From positions 52,501 to 116,500 of the forward strand of contig JABMCL010002926.1 of assembly GCA_018857735.1 (NCBI GenBank): DNA of 64,000 bases. Direction: 5' to 3'. Below are positions 40,601 to 52,062 of the stretch, in pieces. A model generated the notes under the pieces. It had not been told where the DNA came from. It did no database searches and saw nothing but the letters and a program-made list of their open reading frames with translations. Positions within the stretch are counted from its first letter, which is position 1; each line of letters begins with the position of its first letter. Made by a program: the position numbers and the translations under genes. The stretch is from Alviniconcha marisindica (taxonomy: Eukaryota; Mollusca; Gastropoda; Provannidae).

Positions 40601-43600
40601 TGCACTAGGACAAAAACTGAATCATGGCAATCTAGTGAACGTGGAAACAAACCACTCAACACATGGACACTGCCCCAAATGGTGAGGTACGGTAACGCAA
40701 GAAAAAAAGAAACTGCAGCTTCCTAAGCAACGGACGGGTCAGATAATACGATGATGAGTGAACAAGAATCACGACTGCTGCGCATCTAGCAGGGTACTGT
40801 GTAGTGAGGTGTGAGTAGCAGTAAAACCAAGCTGGTCCGTGGTTGCCAACCAACCATCAGCTAACTACCAGAACCAGTTAATCAACCAATGTCAGAGAGG
40901 GGTTAATGAAGAATCAGTATGTAAAAATAAAAGCAGCCAACATGGTTCATTTTGTCTGCAAGTACAAGAGACAAAATGAAGCAGACATTTTACATGATAT
41001 GATGCACGTGGACAGAAATTATCAATGCTGGTTCAATTAGGCTACAATGGACAAACGTGCAAGTCAAACCATACTGCATCCAAAACAAAAACAAAGATCA
41101 TGAATATACAAAGATGAACTGGGGACATTTTGATTGTAATATTGCTACACAGGATCACTGCTGACAATCTCAAAGGAAGAAGTGGGGGCCATGGGTATTA
41201 CAAATATATCTGGTCATGCTAAAAAATCAAAAGCAAAAGCAAACGAACCTGCTCCCACACAGAACACATGTACACGTGCATGTCCCTTAAAGCAACCATG
41301 TCTATGACAACAGCTCCTATATTATTATATCAACACCCTGAAGACTAAATGCCTAGAAGGAACTGTTCAAGGCAAGACTCCAACACAGAGAAATGTTTTC
41401 AGCTCGAATGACAAGTATTCATGGTTTATAAACATCACGACCCTTGCATTTGAAAAACAAAACAAACAAACAAAAAAAACAGTCGCCAATCGAGCAGAGA
41501 AAGGAAACACCTAATAGAAAAATAACATCTCATGGACTATTGCTCTGGGAAAAGCGTTTTGTAATTTCAACAAGCAGTTTGTGGAGGGTGCATGTAATAA
41601 CGATACCTCAAAGAAGTAGATGCACTACACAAACCCTAGCCTGAGCGCAAGGTTGAGCCTAAGACTCTGGATCAACAAAGAAGCACGCAGACACACATTT
41701 ATATAAATATGTACATTAGACCAAACAATATCCCTGCAGCGAGAAAATCACCATGGTGGAAAAATAATCCTAAGCATCCAAATGTTACACACAAGCTCTA
41801 TTGAACTTTGAAGATTAACAACAAAAGTGACCAACAAAATGGTTCAACAATTCAACACACACAAAATTGTACGGGGAATGCTTTTATCATGCCACTTGTG
41901 CATTAGGTACCGTCATTCTGTCCTTTTTTGTGCACAGCTATTACCAAAAGGGGGGGTGGGGAATAACCCCAACAAATACATGCACACTGCTGTTGTGTTT
42001 TGAGGGGTAATAAACAACAAGTTTGCCGTTGGCAAGACAATGCAGGTTTGCGCTCTAACGCGCACAAAGAAGTTTGCTATTTCAATTTGTATTCACTGCT
42101 ACTGTGCTCATTCAGTAAGCCACAGCCTAGCTGATTCCTGCTACCTCTGTTCCTGCAACCCTAATGATTAACAAGACACTGGGTGACCTGCCCCCTCCCC
42201 TCCCAAAAAAAACACCCCAACCCACCCCCAAAGCAAAAAAACACCAAAAAACCCCATCACTTCAGTGCAGTACTTCAGACAAACACATGACAAACGCACA
42301 AATCTGAGATGAGCTAATGTGAACACAGGCCGTGACAAAAACTTTCCAGGCTACGTTGGATATGTCAGCAAGAACAAAAGACTACAAGTTAATAACATGT
42401 CCGCAACTGCGGCTACAAGCAGTGACATCTCTGGATGCAGTCAGTATTCAGTAGAGTTACAACACAGTCTTGTGTGCTTAAACCAGGTCAACCTGCTGTG
42501 AAGTAAAATTCTCAGACTTGATATGCAAATTATTTTGGCATACAGGTGTGTATCAGGTGGAGGCTGGGGTCTGGGATGGGTGGAAAGCCTCAGAAACTGT
42601 CACTTATACAGGGAAGGATGTGGGCAGTGGAGGGGTGGGGTGGGGGTGGGGGGGGGGGTGTACAATGACATTATAGTAATACAGTGTAATGTAACACATT
42701 GTAAAAAGCATTTACATTTATTCTTGATCAAATATATATTTTTTATTAAAAAGCAAAAAAAAAAAAAGGAGAAAAAAAACAAGCAGCAGCTGCCTATATT
42801 TATCTAGAAACCACAGTCATAATACTTATTCACTGTAATCTGTTTATGATACATATGCATACTTTAGCACTGATGGATGCATGATAAACAGCATTCTGTA
42901 CCCAAGCAATTTTTCTCTCAAAACATAAACCGCCACACTGACAATTTGAAAAGATATCAGAGACTAATCGTACTCCTGCTTGGCTTATTCTGACTAAAAA
43001 AGAAGCCTATTTTATTACCCAATTAAACAAAGCCTCAGCGTTAACTTTGATTTCATTTTTTGCCATTGTAAATCTGTGACCATCCTTTTACAATATGATA
43101 TACTGAGAAAACAACATTAAAAAGTGATCTTTTTTGTTTGTGGCACCTAATGCTAAAAAAGTCCCTCAATGGTCACAGATTAGCAACATTAAAAACAAAA
43201 CAAAATTCACTGTTCACTCATTCTCTGAGCCAACTGTGATGGGCCTTAACTGTGCCTGTAGTTTTGAATTAATTAAATGAATTAGAGAAAATCTGGATAA
43301 ATGTCCGTTGGTAATACTATGTCCTGATTACAATATGTTACCTTGAGCTTGCTATTCTTGATTTCTTTTGACAAGAGCATTAAAAAAAAATTGACAACTG
43401 CCCATAGTGTGAGTATAAAGCCTACCCTTTGACCTAAAACTGCCTATACAGGGTGGCAAAATTAGATCTTGCTTGCAGAAAGGTATTACATCTGAACACT
43501 GATGCTACAGCATAAAAAATGGTTCTGCGGTGAACAGAGGAAGACAAAAATAAAAGCAGTTTCTGCTGACATGAACAAATACATGTGCACAAGGAAACTG

Positions 43601-43689
43601 ATATTGTGAGGGTTCCTGAGAAAAATCGTGACGAAAAGCAACCACTGAAAGCAACTGAAGGCAAGTCCAGTGCTGAAACTTCACAACTA

Positions 43690-43740
43690 ATTGGGTGTTT
43701 TATGCCCAGTCATCCTGTACGGTTACATCAGGGTGACTGA
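43690..43740. repeat. Short dispersed repeat (GCCCAGTC family)
   Basis: GGTGTTTTATGCCCAGTCAT followed by TACGGTTACATCAGGGTGA. Related copies are at 20020-20070 and 21628-21668, with weaker ones near 2157 and 22045. Confidence 0.7.
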
Positions 43741-44292
43741 AACTTCATAAACTAGTTTGAAATAAGACTTCTTTTCAAGCACACTAAAAGTGCACCTGCA
43801 GCTAATGAATCTGAGATACTTTTCTTGGGTTGCTCTACTGTCATCTGCCTGTACAAAATCACAACTTCTACAAAGATTAGTGTCACATTTTCCACCACAA
43901 GCTATTCAAATACCTGCATATGCAAAGCAAAGGTTTTGACTCGGTCTGTGCCCAGTAAGGTGTCTGGACTAAAAATGTTGGTGACTAATATCTGCACAGC
44001 ATGACTAATAAACAGGCCGGCAAATCGAAACTCTAACAAAAAGAACTCTCTTTACAAATCAATTCAGATTTACATGAAACAATGTTCTGGGGTTGTTATC
44101 TTTTGTTTTTGTTTAGTTGTTGCTTTTTTGTTTTGTTTTTGTATTAGACATACAGAGACATTCTGTTACAAGTTATCCAGTTCACAAAAATGTGGGACTC
44201 CCAAAGAGCTCTACAAATCACAACACTTTTAGATGGCCTTTCTTTCTACAACAGATGACAGAAGCTAGAAAATGGGCTTGGGCTGAAGTCTT

Positions 44293-44296
<4 letters not shown>

Positions 44297-44367
<71 letters not shown>
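44297..44367. repeat. (GA)n microsatellite
   Basis: Pure GA run of about 70 bp. Confidence 0.95.
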
Positions 44368-44369
<2 letters not shown>

Positions 44370-44824
44370 CAAGATATTTGAAGGAATCAGCAGGCAACAC
44401 AAAACTAATACTGATTGGACAATGAAACAATCGAACATGACGACTGAAGACGATTGGTCAGTAAGAAAACAAGAATACTCCAAGACATGTACATCACTTA
44501 AAGCGTAAGGCAAAGTCTCTGCAGTGTTCAAGTAGCACTGTAGTCTTCTTGAGGTGATTACAATCAAACCAAAAAAAGTGGAAGCCAGGTCACGAGAAAA
44601 TTCTCACCAATTGACAACATGGATGAAAACCCAGAAAAGGCCACTGACGAAGTCTAGGTACAAGTGATAAATTCTGAACATTGTCATCTCCATAACACAT
44701 AGGTTGGTTGACAAAAATCTTACAACAGCTAAACGTAAGTTCACACATTCTGGCAGCAAATCTGGGTGACGCGCAAATAATCATTTCAGACACAATAACA
44801 ATTCTGAAAGGTTAGCTTTGTTGC

Positions 44825-44830
44825 TTTATT
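44825..44830 (-). terminator. Candidate distal polyadenylation signal of the BTB gene
   Basis: AATAAA on the minus strand, about 2.9 kb past the stop codon of the BTB-domain gene. A second candidate lies at 45462-45467. Confidence 0.35.
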
Positions 44831-45030
44831 TTTTTTTAAATACATTTAAAAAACAAACTTTTACAGGGCAAAACTCAGTCCATACTGTAAACAAAGTCAT
44901 TGTAATTTGTACTGTAAAGCATGAAGGAAAGTATCAGGATGACTGTTTTGCCTCTCAGTTGTGTTTGCCTTCCGTTTCACTTGTTCAGTTTTTTTATGTC
45001 CACATGTTAATGTGGAACTTTTGCATTGTG

Positions 45031-45031
<1 letters not shown>

Positions 45032-45090
<59 letters not shown>
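45032..45090. repeat. (TG)n microsatellite
   Basis: Pure TG run of nearly 60 bp, continuing with interrupted TG/TGTA to 45135. Confidence 0.95.
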
Positions 45091-45094
<4 letters not shown>

Positions 45095-45461
45095 GTGTAT
45101 GTGTGTGTGTACATGTGTGTATGTGTGCGTGTGTAGAAGTGTCAACAGAAATAATATAAAACCATTCTTACACAAAGTCAGGTTTGTTTAAACAGTTATT
45201 GTCTGTAGTTTATGTTCTTCTGTTTACATTTTCCTCTCCCAAATGACAACCAAAGTGTCCTAAAAAAGAAAAAGAAAAAAAAAGGGGACTGGAAAACAAG
45301 CATACAAGAAAGAAAATGCTTATCTGTAACTTGTACTCTTTGTAATTTAGTAAAACCTAGATGTCTAAAACAAGCAAACGAGACTACAGAGGAAGGTGAA
45401 ATATTCACAGTTTCAGGACATTTCTCTCAAAATACTGTCAAATGATAAATTAAAAATTCTT

Positions 45462-45467
45462 TTTATT
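45462..45467 (-). terminator. Candidate proximal polyadenylation signal of the BTB gene
   Basis: AATAAA on the minus strand, about 2.3 kb after the stop codon. It is the first clear AATAAA I noticed downstream of the gene. Confidence 0.4.
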
Positions 45468-45499
45468 GAGACAGGCATTGCAAATATATACGATAGAAA

Positions 45500-47755
45500 A
45501 AAAAGAATCTTGAGAAATACATTCACACACAACCACTAATAGACAAGAGACAACTGTTCTCTGTCGATTAAGAGAGTTAAAAAAAAGAAGAAAGAAAAAA
45601 AAGGGAAGATGTAAATATACAATTTGCACTGGGGCTATCCAGCATCAGAGTTAAAAGAATCAGGTGGATTAAAACTGAAGCACTGAAATGTTTCTATAAG
45701 CAAGCCTCTGCGCACACAGACTATCGAACTTGAACACACACATTGACCCCAGTGTGACCCACAGGCAAGCCAACAAACAATGGAAGAAGGGGAGATAAAT
45801 CTTTGGTGGCAACAGTGTGACGGCACGCCTAATGCAATATAAGGTTAGGTACCTTTGCAAACTTACAGCGAAAACCCTGAGATGGAATATTGCATTATCA
45901 GCAAAGTACACAAGGGAGGTGGGGGTGGAAAGGCTATGAACGGTATAATACCAAACATGCAATACAAACGCACAATCGAAGAAAGAAAACCACACAAAAA
46001 CATTGATGACAAATATAGCACTCTAATTACCAGCACGTTCTGTCTATGGTGGTGAATACAAGACTATATATCACAGCTAAATAGGCCTTGGAAGGGTGCA
46101 TGAATCAAATGCAATCTATGGTGTGCACAATACAAAACACAGATGGAAATGATGTATATGCTTAGAACTGGGAACTAGGGGGGAAGTGAGAGTGAAAGAG
46201 AGAGAAACAGAGAGAGAGAGGGAGACAGAGAGAAATGGGGGGGGGGGGGGGGGGGGAGAGAGAGATGCAACAAGGAAAGAAAAGCTCTGGCAGTATCAAA
46301 TTTGTGTTTACACAGACACAAAACACAAGTTGTAAGACATGGCAAAAAACCACCAGTGCACATCAGTCACACAAGAATATATAGATATATATAAAATTTG
46401 TTATCTGAGCACTGGCAAGCTAAAATGCATACATTCCACTGACATACTTCTTTGTGGTAAAAGTACATTGGTCCTAGGGGATACAAATATCAAACTTAGT
46501 AAAACGTCAAAATAAAAGTGGTAGGCACAAAAAGTTCCTGCGTGCACAATCGGGGCTAAGAGCACCACCACCACCACCATATAAACCAGCAAGAGAGAAG
46601 AAGAAAAAGAAAAGAAAAAAATTCACCCACAAAGTACACTGAGCTAGGCAAATTCTGTTACATGCTGGACAGACAGTCTCTGTGTTTCTGGTGAACTAGC
46701 CTGAGATTATTAATCAAACATGGACCGCTGCGTGGAACAAATGACAGATCTTACACATCGATACAATGTCACATCTGACCGAATGGAGTTACTGTGTCTA
46801 CAATGATGGAGTAGAACATTCAAAAGCCACTGCATGTGTGCAACAAGTACTTACTTGGGCAAGCTGACAATGAACATTCCCAATGTTGGCAACGAAACTG
46901 CTACAGAACCGTGGCAACTTTCAAGCTAGTTGGGATACTGGTCCAATCCTAATTTCCATGCCTCCTGCTTGTAACAAATAAATTTATGCTCAGACAACAA
47001 GACGAAATTTACCTTCACAATGACAGTGACATGAAATAGTTCAGAACAAACCTTGAACAAGTGAATGCCTTCTACCGAATAAGCGTAATTCACAAAAGCA
47101 CAAACAATGCTTAAAGTAGCTAAAACAAATGCTAACTGAAACATTTTTTCTTTTTTTTTATCTGTACTAAAATCTAACTCAATTCCTTTTGTGAGAACCC
47201 TCCCACCGCCCCCCACTAAAAAACAACCCACGACCTTTTTCAACCAAAATAATTCCCAGACCTATTCAATGCTTTGGAGACTTCTGTCCTGACATAACTT
47301 TTGCTATTTCCAATGGGGTTGAGATGAATTTCCATAAATCCCACATCAGGCACAAACAAAGGAGATGCTAGCTCTTCTGAGGCATAAAGAGGATTGTTAC
47401 AAGCTTGTGGCAGACATGGATAATGGCTAAAACATCCCCACAAAAGTACTGGAGCGCTCTGTAAGTGAGAACTCGACAACAAAAAAGAAAAGACACACCA
47501 TGTACAGCCCCCTTCAACTAGCTTTACACTCCCACACAAAGCAACTGGAACTCCAACTTCAAGACAAGAAGACACCAAAAAACCCGGCCCAAACCAGGGG
47601 CAACTTTGTCAACACGCTTCCGAGAGCTTGACCGAAAGCTTTCCCCCCGTTCACCATCGCCAGGGGGCAGTATCTCGCCCTGCATGCTGCAGTCCCAAAC
47701 ACGTGAGATCCTTGGGCCAGAGCGGAGCGGAGTGGATCCACCAGCGGGGAATTGG
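45500..47755 (-). other. Probable 3' UTR of the BTB-domain gene
   Basis: No other coding feature. It holds a purine run of GA and a 19 bp G-run at 46187-46265 and is otherwise unique-looking AT-rich sequence. Assigned by position after the stop at 47760. Confidence 0.45.
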
Positions 47756-47759
47756 GCAG

Positions 47760-48065
47760 TCAGAGAACCTTTTCGATGTGCTGCACGAGCCCGTGAAGCT
47801 GGAAATAAACCGCCTCATTTCTCAGCTCCCTTAACGTCTGCTTGTTGCGTGGTAAGGCGTCTGTGCTGAGCCCGCCGTCTCGCAGGTAGTTGAGGATGTA
47901 GCGGAAGTGGGTTCCATCCCGGTCAATGAAGATGGTGCCGTCCTCCTCCTTCTTCAGGCCGTGGCGCCCTGAGAACATGGCTGCCAGCATGGAGTCAGCT
48001 TCCCGCGTCAACGTTAGCTGAGATGTTGTGAACACGTGGCCCCCAACATCGAGCTTTATTCGACC
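47760..48065 (-). CDS. BTB (T1) domain exon of the BTB gene
   Basis: Phase 0 acceptor GTGTGTGCAG; 101 codons and TGA at 47760-47762. Encodes the full T1/BTB fold and ends HIEKVL. Confidence 0.93.
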   Translation of the reverse strand, partial: GRIKLDVGGHVFTTSQLTLTREADSMLAAMFSGRHGLKKEEDGTIFIDRDGTHFRYILNYLRDGGLSTDALPRNKQTLRELRNEAVYFQLHGLVQHIEKVL

Positions 48066-51000
48066 CTGCACACACCACCATCAAAGACACAATGCATCAA
48101 AACTTGGGCAAGAGTGATTAGTACTGCAAATGTCAGAGAAGCTGATAGAAAACAACACACAGTTTGCTAGAACTATCCTTTAAGAAAACAACACATGCTT
48201 TGATGGAACTATCCTTCACTTAGACACTGGTGAAACAGATATTCACAACAACAAGAAAATGCTCTCAACAGACAGCTATCTTTTTCAATCAGCTCGCTAT
48301 TACCTAACCGTTGCTTGTTTTTGATTTTGCCACTGTGCACACAGCTACATAAACACTGTTGGTAACCAGACAAACTGCACACTTGCTGCCTGCATGTGCC
48401 CACTAGGAGGCTGGCACATACCAGAGACTGCCCATGACAGACAGGGCCACAGTCCCCTGAGCACATTTTGCACTTCTGCCCCCTCTTTGGAGAAGCAAGA
48501 ATGCAGCAAAAGCCCCAAGGAGCAATGCTGCAAGAACAGCTGTGGACCAACACGGAGGACCTCGTGACAGACCGCAACCTTCATTCAACCCACCAGACTG
48601 ACCATGTGTGTCTTTTGACTTTTTGACACAGTGCCATGCTTGAATGCAGAAAAAGAGTTGCTGGATATTTATCTGTTTGTTTTTTTGCTGTTCAAAGTGC
48701 AAGTATTTGGTTTTCAGGACACATACTTTCACGGACATACATAGCAATGAACAGATACTAAAGAAAATCTCTTTGGAGATCCCCTAAAACACGGGCTTGG
48801 GGAATTTTTAATTTAACCACTAAATCAGAAAAGCAAAGAGATAGCAGATAACCCCCCCCCTGATAAAAACAACACACGTACACACACACACACACACAAA
48901 AACACAAAAAAAACACAACCACTAACTGAATTGATGTGAAGGCTAACAAGAAGAGCAATTAATCTCTGACTCACATTTATGCCCCAAACTAGAAAACAAA
49001 AAAACTAATTATCTCACAACACTTACTGTGCACAATTGATTCAAAGTATGTAGCAAACATACATATTAAATATACTGGATAAGACTCCAGGAAACACAAT
49101 TTGCAGTTTCTATTTTTGACACAGCTGTGACCTTGAAACATGCAAAGCTTTCTGGGCCACACAGTACACACTAAATGCCGAAGACCACAAAGTTTTCGGG
49201 CTGTTGGCAAGTGTACTTTCAATTCTGTAGTTAAAGGGAAATGACTCTTGCAGGTATACACATGGCAGCTGCACTTGCCTCCCTTATATCCTCTTCCTTT
49301 ATGGGGGCCTAAGAGCATGTTAGTTTTTCTCTAGGATTTTTGCATGTGTTTTGCTCTGTCATCATTTCTGCACCATGCCCATGGCTACTGATCAAAGAAG
49401 GTACTGACCACATCTTATTGCACTTGATGTTTTGAATGATGATGTTAGGGGCAATGAAGACTTGTAAATACAACTTCCAGTTTTTGCTGGAAATACTGCG
49501 GTGACCTTGAAATATGGTCACGGCCAATGAAAGTGGTATGAATGGAAAAGCCCAGTAAGTATTTACATTTTTGCAAAGCTTGAGACTGACGACATTAGTT
49601 CTGTCGTGTTCAAGGAATCGCAAGGTAAGTTTTGTGCAGGGGTAAGGCGGATGGATGGTCTAATCCTATTCACTAACATGCACTCCAAATTTTGACATTA
49701 CTTTTTTTCTTTCTTTTTTCCCTGGTCCGTTACTTTGACACTAACCCTCTATTATTTAAGAATAATACAGTGCTCAGCTGTGGAACGTTAAAAACAAATC
49801 AATCCAAGAACCGACCAACCTTCTGAATGTTGTTCATTTCCTCCATGCGAGTGATCTCATCTCGTAGCTGCTGCCACTGGCGGGCCAGTTCTGCGCGCTC
49901 CACCTTGCACTCCTCTTCAAAGCCTGTGCGCTCCTTGGTCAGCTGCTGCTCTTGCTCCTTGAGCTGCTGGTCGCGCTCCTCCACTGCGCTCAGCCGTAGT
50001 TTTAGCTCTGCTAGCTGCTCCTCGTTTTTGTTGCTCTCGTTCACGATGGAGAGACGCATGGAGCTGAGCTCGTCGATGCGTGAGGCGAAGTAGCTCTGTA
50101 GGGCCTCCGTGATGATGGGAGGGCTGTCTGTCATCTCAGCTGCACACTTCTCTTTGATGTGCTCCAGCAGAAGTGCTGCAGACAAAGAGAGACAGTCACA
50201 CTTTTCTTTGATGTGCTCCAGCAGAAGTGCTGCAGACAAAGAGAGACAGTCACATTTTTCTTTGATGTGCTCCAGCAGAAGTGCTGCAGACAAAGAGAGA
50301 CAGTCACACTTTTCTTTGATGTGCTCCAGCAGAAGTTCTGCAAAAAAGAGCGAGACAACCACACTTTTCTTTGATGTGCTCCAGCAAAAGTGCTGAAGGC
50401 AAAGAGAGTCACATTTCTGTTGGGTGTGTTCCAGCAGAAGATCCTGAGGTGACCCTGTGTGGTTGACAGGACATTTAAAATCCAATTACTATTATACTAA
50501 CTCCAGCAGAAGTGCTGCAGGCAAAGAGAGACAGTCACACTTTTGTTGGATGTGCTCCAGCAGAAGTTCTGCAGACAAAAAAAAGAAAGCCACACTTTCA
50601 CAGGATGTGCTCCAAGGGCCACTGTCAATCAGATGAACACTGGAACCATTTCAAAGGCAACATTGGGGACATTTCTGAGAGATAGTGTGGAGCACATACG
50701 GGCTTTTTTGAACACATATATACCATCTTGAACTGAACTGAGAGAGACACTGGGCTGGTTAGTGGCATAATGAGAGAGACAGTCACACTTTTGTTGGATG
50801 TGCTCCACCAGAAGTACTGCAGAAAAGAGAGAGACAGTCACACTTCTTTTGTTGGATGTGCTCCAGCAGAAGTTCTGCAGAAAAAGCGAGACAGTCACAC
50901 TTTTCTTTGATATGTGTACTGAACCACTCCCTTGCTTTGTGGGTGGAAACTGAAACCTGTGACTGGCCTGAATTTTGGACTTAAAAACCAAATAAAGGGG

Positions 51001-51285
51001 TGCAGCAGGACTTCAGAAAGGCTGTCTTGATGACCTGGCATACACTGATACAGGCAACAACGCAGGATATTAAAGCAAAAAGGTGACATTCTCACCAAAA
51101 TAAAATGCCCTGACTGCACACAGGACTCATACTCCATTATATCCACACTTTGTGGTAGGAATAGCATGGCCATGGTGAGTGTGAAGGATACGAAAGAAAT
51201 GAAAAAAGGGAGGAAGAGAGGAAGAAAGGAAGATGAAACTAAAGAAAGGAAAAAAGAAAGAAGAAAAAAAATCAGAAGCAAGACA

Positions 51286-51344
<59 letters not shown>

Positions 51345-52056
51345 GACAGAGAGAGAGAGAGAGAGGCCACAAAAATAGAGAAAAATACAAGAGAAAAACA
51401 TCCATCTGTGGCACACAAAACGGATGGCACTCACCAAGATTACTCTGAATCTCTTCTCTGGTGAGCTCCCGATTGCTGTTGGCAGGCTGCTGCTGTTGGT
51501 TGTCAGGTACGCTGGCATCGCACAAGTGCACGCCGGACTCCTGGGAGTTCTGCAGGTAGTCTCCGCATTTGCAGCACAGGTAGCGCTGCTCTCCATTCTC
51601 GTTGCGGCCCCCACCCTGCCCCCCGCCGTTACCCCCACCGCCTCCACCCCCGCGGCCATTGTTGCGGTGGTTGTCTCGGTGGTTGAAGTTGCGGTTGTTG
51701 TGGCGGTGGTTGTGGTGGTTGTTGTTGTTGGCCATGTTCCAGGGCATGTTGAACCCAAAGCCATCAATCTGCTGCTGATGGTTGTGGGGGCCCCCTGGGT
51801 GCGGGTGTCCGGGACCCTGAGGCGGACCCCCGAGAATGGGACCTCTCACCCACTGCGGTGCCGGCCCGGCCCCCTGCAGAGGCTGGTTTTGAAAGTGGTT
51901 GCCCATGGGGTGCGGGTGCGGAGCACCAGGCCCATGGGGGCCCGGGGGCGGGGGAGGCATGCGGCGATCGTAAAAAAGCGGTCCGCCCTGGGACCAGTGG
52001 GGCCTGCCGTGATCGTAGAGGAAGAGCTGGCGTGGGCCCTGGTTAGGCATGCTCAT
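47760..52056 (-). CDS. KCTD-type BTB-domain protein with coiled coil (three coding exons)
   Basis: Exons 51435-52062 (ATG at 52054-52056), 49820-50175 and 47760-48065 join in phase to give 427 residues. Residues 1-150 are low complexity: Pro/Gly/His-rich, then Asn/His, then a Gly run. A Cys-rich patch (C161, C162, C164, H177, C179) could bind a metal. Residues about 235-326 are a Glu/Gln/Arg/Leu-rich coiled coil. Residues 327-420 are a T1-type BTB domain starting GRIKLDVGGHVFTTS, with IFIDRDGTHFRYILNYLRDG. Family knowledge: such domains form oligomers and often recruit cullin-3 ligases. BTB at the C-terminus after a coiled coil is not the usual KCTD order, and I did not recognise a named orthologue. 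In-frame Gly-Ser precede the ATG at the acceptor, so an upstream exon could add residues, but no such coding exon was found. Confidence 0.85.
49820..50175 (-). CDS. Coiled-coil exon of the BTB gene (shortest form)
   Basis: Uses the acceptor nearest the unique coding sequence (CTTTGTCTGCAG). Starts ALLLEHIKEKCAAEMTDSPP (Ala completed from the previous exon) and ends EEMNNIQK at a GTTGGT donor. Three further in-frame acceptors upstream (exon starts 50229, 50283, 50337) would each add 18 residues. Confidence 0.85.
50140..50590 (-). repeat. 54 bp array of acceptor plus exon start, BTB gene
   Basis: Seven or more units of 54 bp. Each has a pyrimidine tract (GACTGTCTCTCTTTGTCTGC), AG and the coding start encoding LLLEHIKEKC. 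The four copies nearest the exon are 54 bp apart exactly and have no stop in frame, encoding ALLLEHIKEKCDCLSLSA per unit. The fifth is shifted by one base. A 39 bp dispersed segment (50442-50480) interrupts the array. Confidence 0.92.
50442..50480. repeat. Dispersed segment shared with 13220-13256
   Basis: TCCTGAGGTGACCCTGTGTG then GTTGACAGGACATTTAAAA; the copy at 13220 has CCTCAGGTGACCCTGCGTGG then TTGACAGGACAGTAAAA. Unit boundaries unknown. Confidence 0.75.
50770..50915 (-). repeat. Further distal copies of the BTB-gene 54 bp acceptor unit
   Basis: Three degenerate units with GTTGGATGTGCTCCAGCAGA and CTGCAGAAAAGAGAGAGACA, about 180 bp beyond the main array in the same intron. They are out of phase or partly decayed. 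Confidence 0.85.
51290..51365. repeat. (GA)n microsatellite
   Basis: GA run of about 75 bp with GACAGA interruptions in the intron after the first BTB-gene coding exon, only 70 bp past its donor. Confidence 0.95.
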
Positions 52057-52062
52057 GCTGCC
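51435..52062 (-). CDS. First coding exon of the BTB gene (low-complexity N-terminus)
   Basis: Acceptor CTGTTCCAG at 52063-52064, donor CTTG|GTGAGT. The exon is clearly GC-rich against its surroundings. Encodes MSMPNQGPRQLFLYDHGRPH at the start, then Pro/Gly/His tracts, an Asn/His stretch, a Gly run and the CCKCGDYLQNSQESGVHLC patch. Ends in phase 1. Confidence 0.85.

Larger units (their letters stand above)
31400..44800. other. Long region without a recognised gene
   Basis: About 13 kb of AT-rich sequence with no conserved coding segment on either strand. It includes a C-run (32580-32600), GA microsatellites (34729-34788, 34885-34959, 44297-44367), short CA runs and a dispersed-repeat copy at 43690-43740. 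It lies downstream of the BTB gene on the minus strand. Some of it could be an extended 3' UTR, but nothing in the sequence shows this directly. Confidence 0.5.

Noticed and set aside
50895..51434. Continuation of the first BTB-gene coding exon beyond 51435
   Set aside because: A GTGAGT donor at 51433-51434 joins in phase with the coiled-coil exon; the sequence beyond becomes a GA microsatellite read as Ser-Leu repeats.
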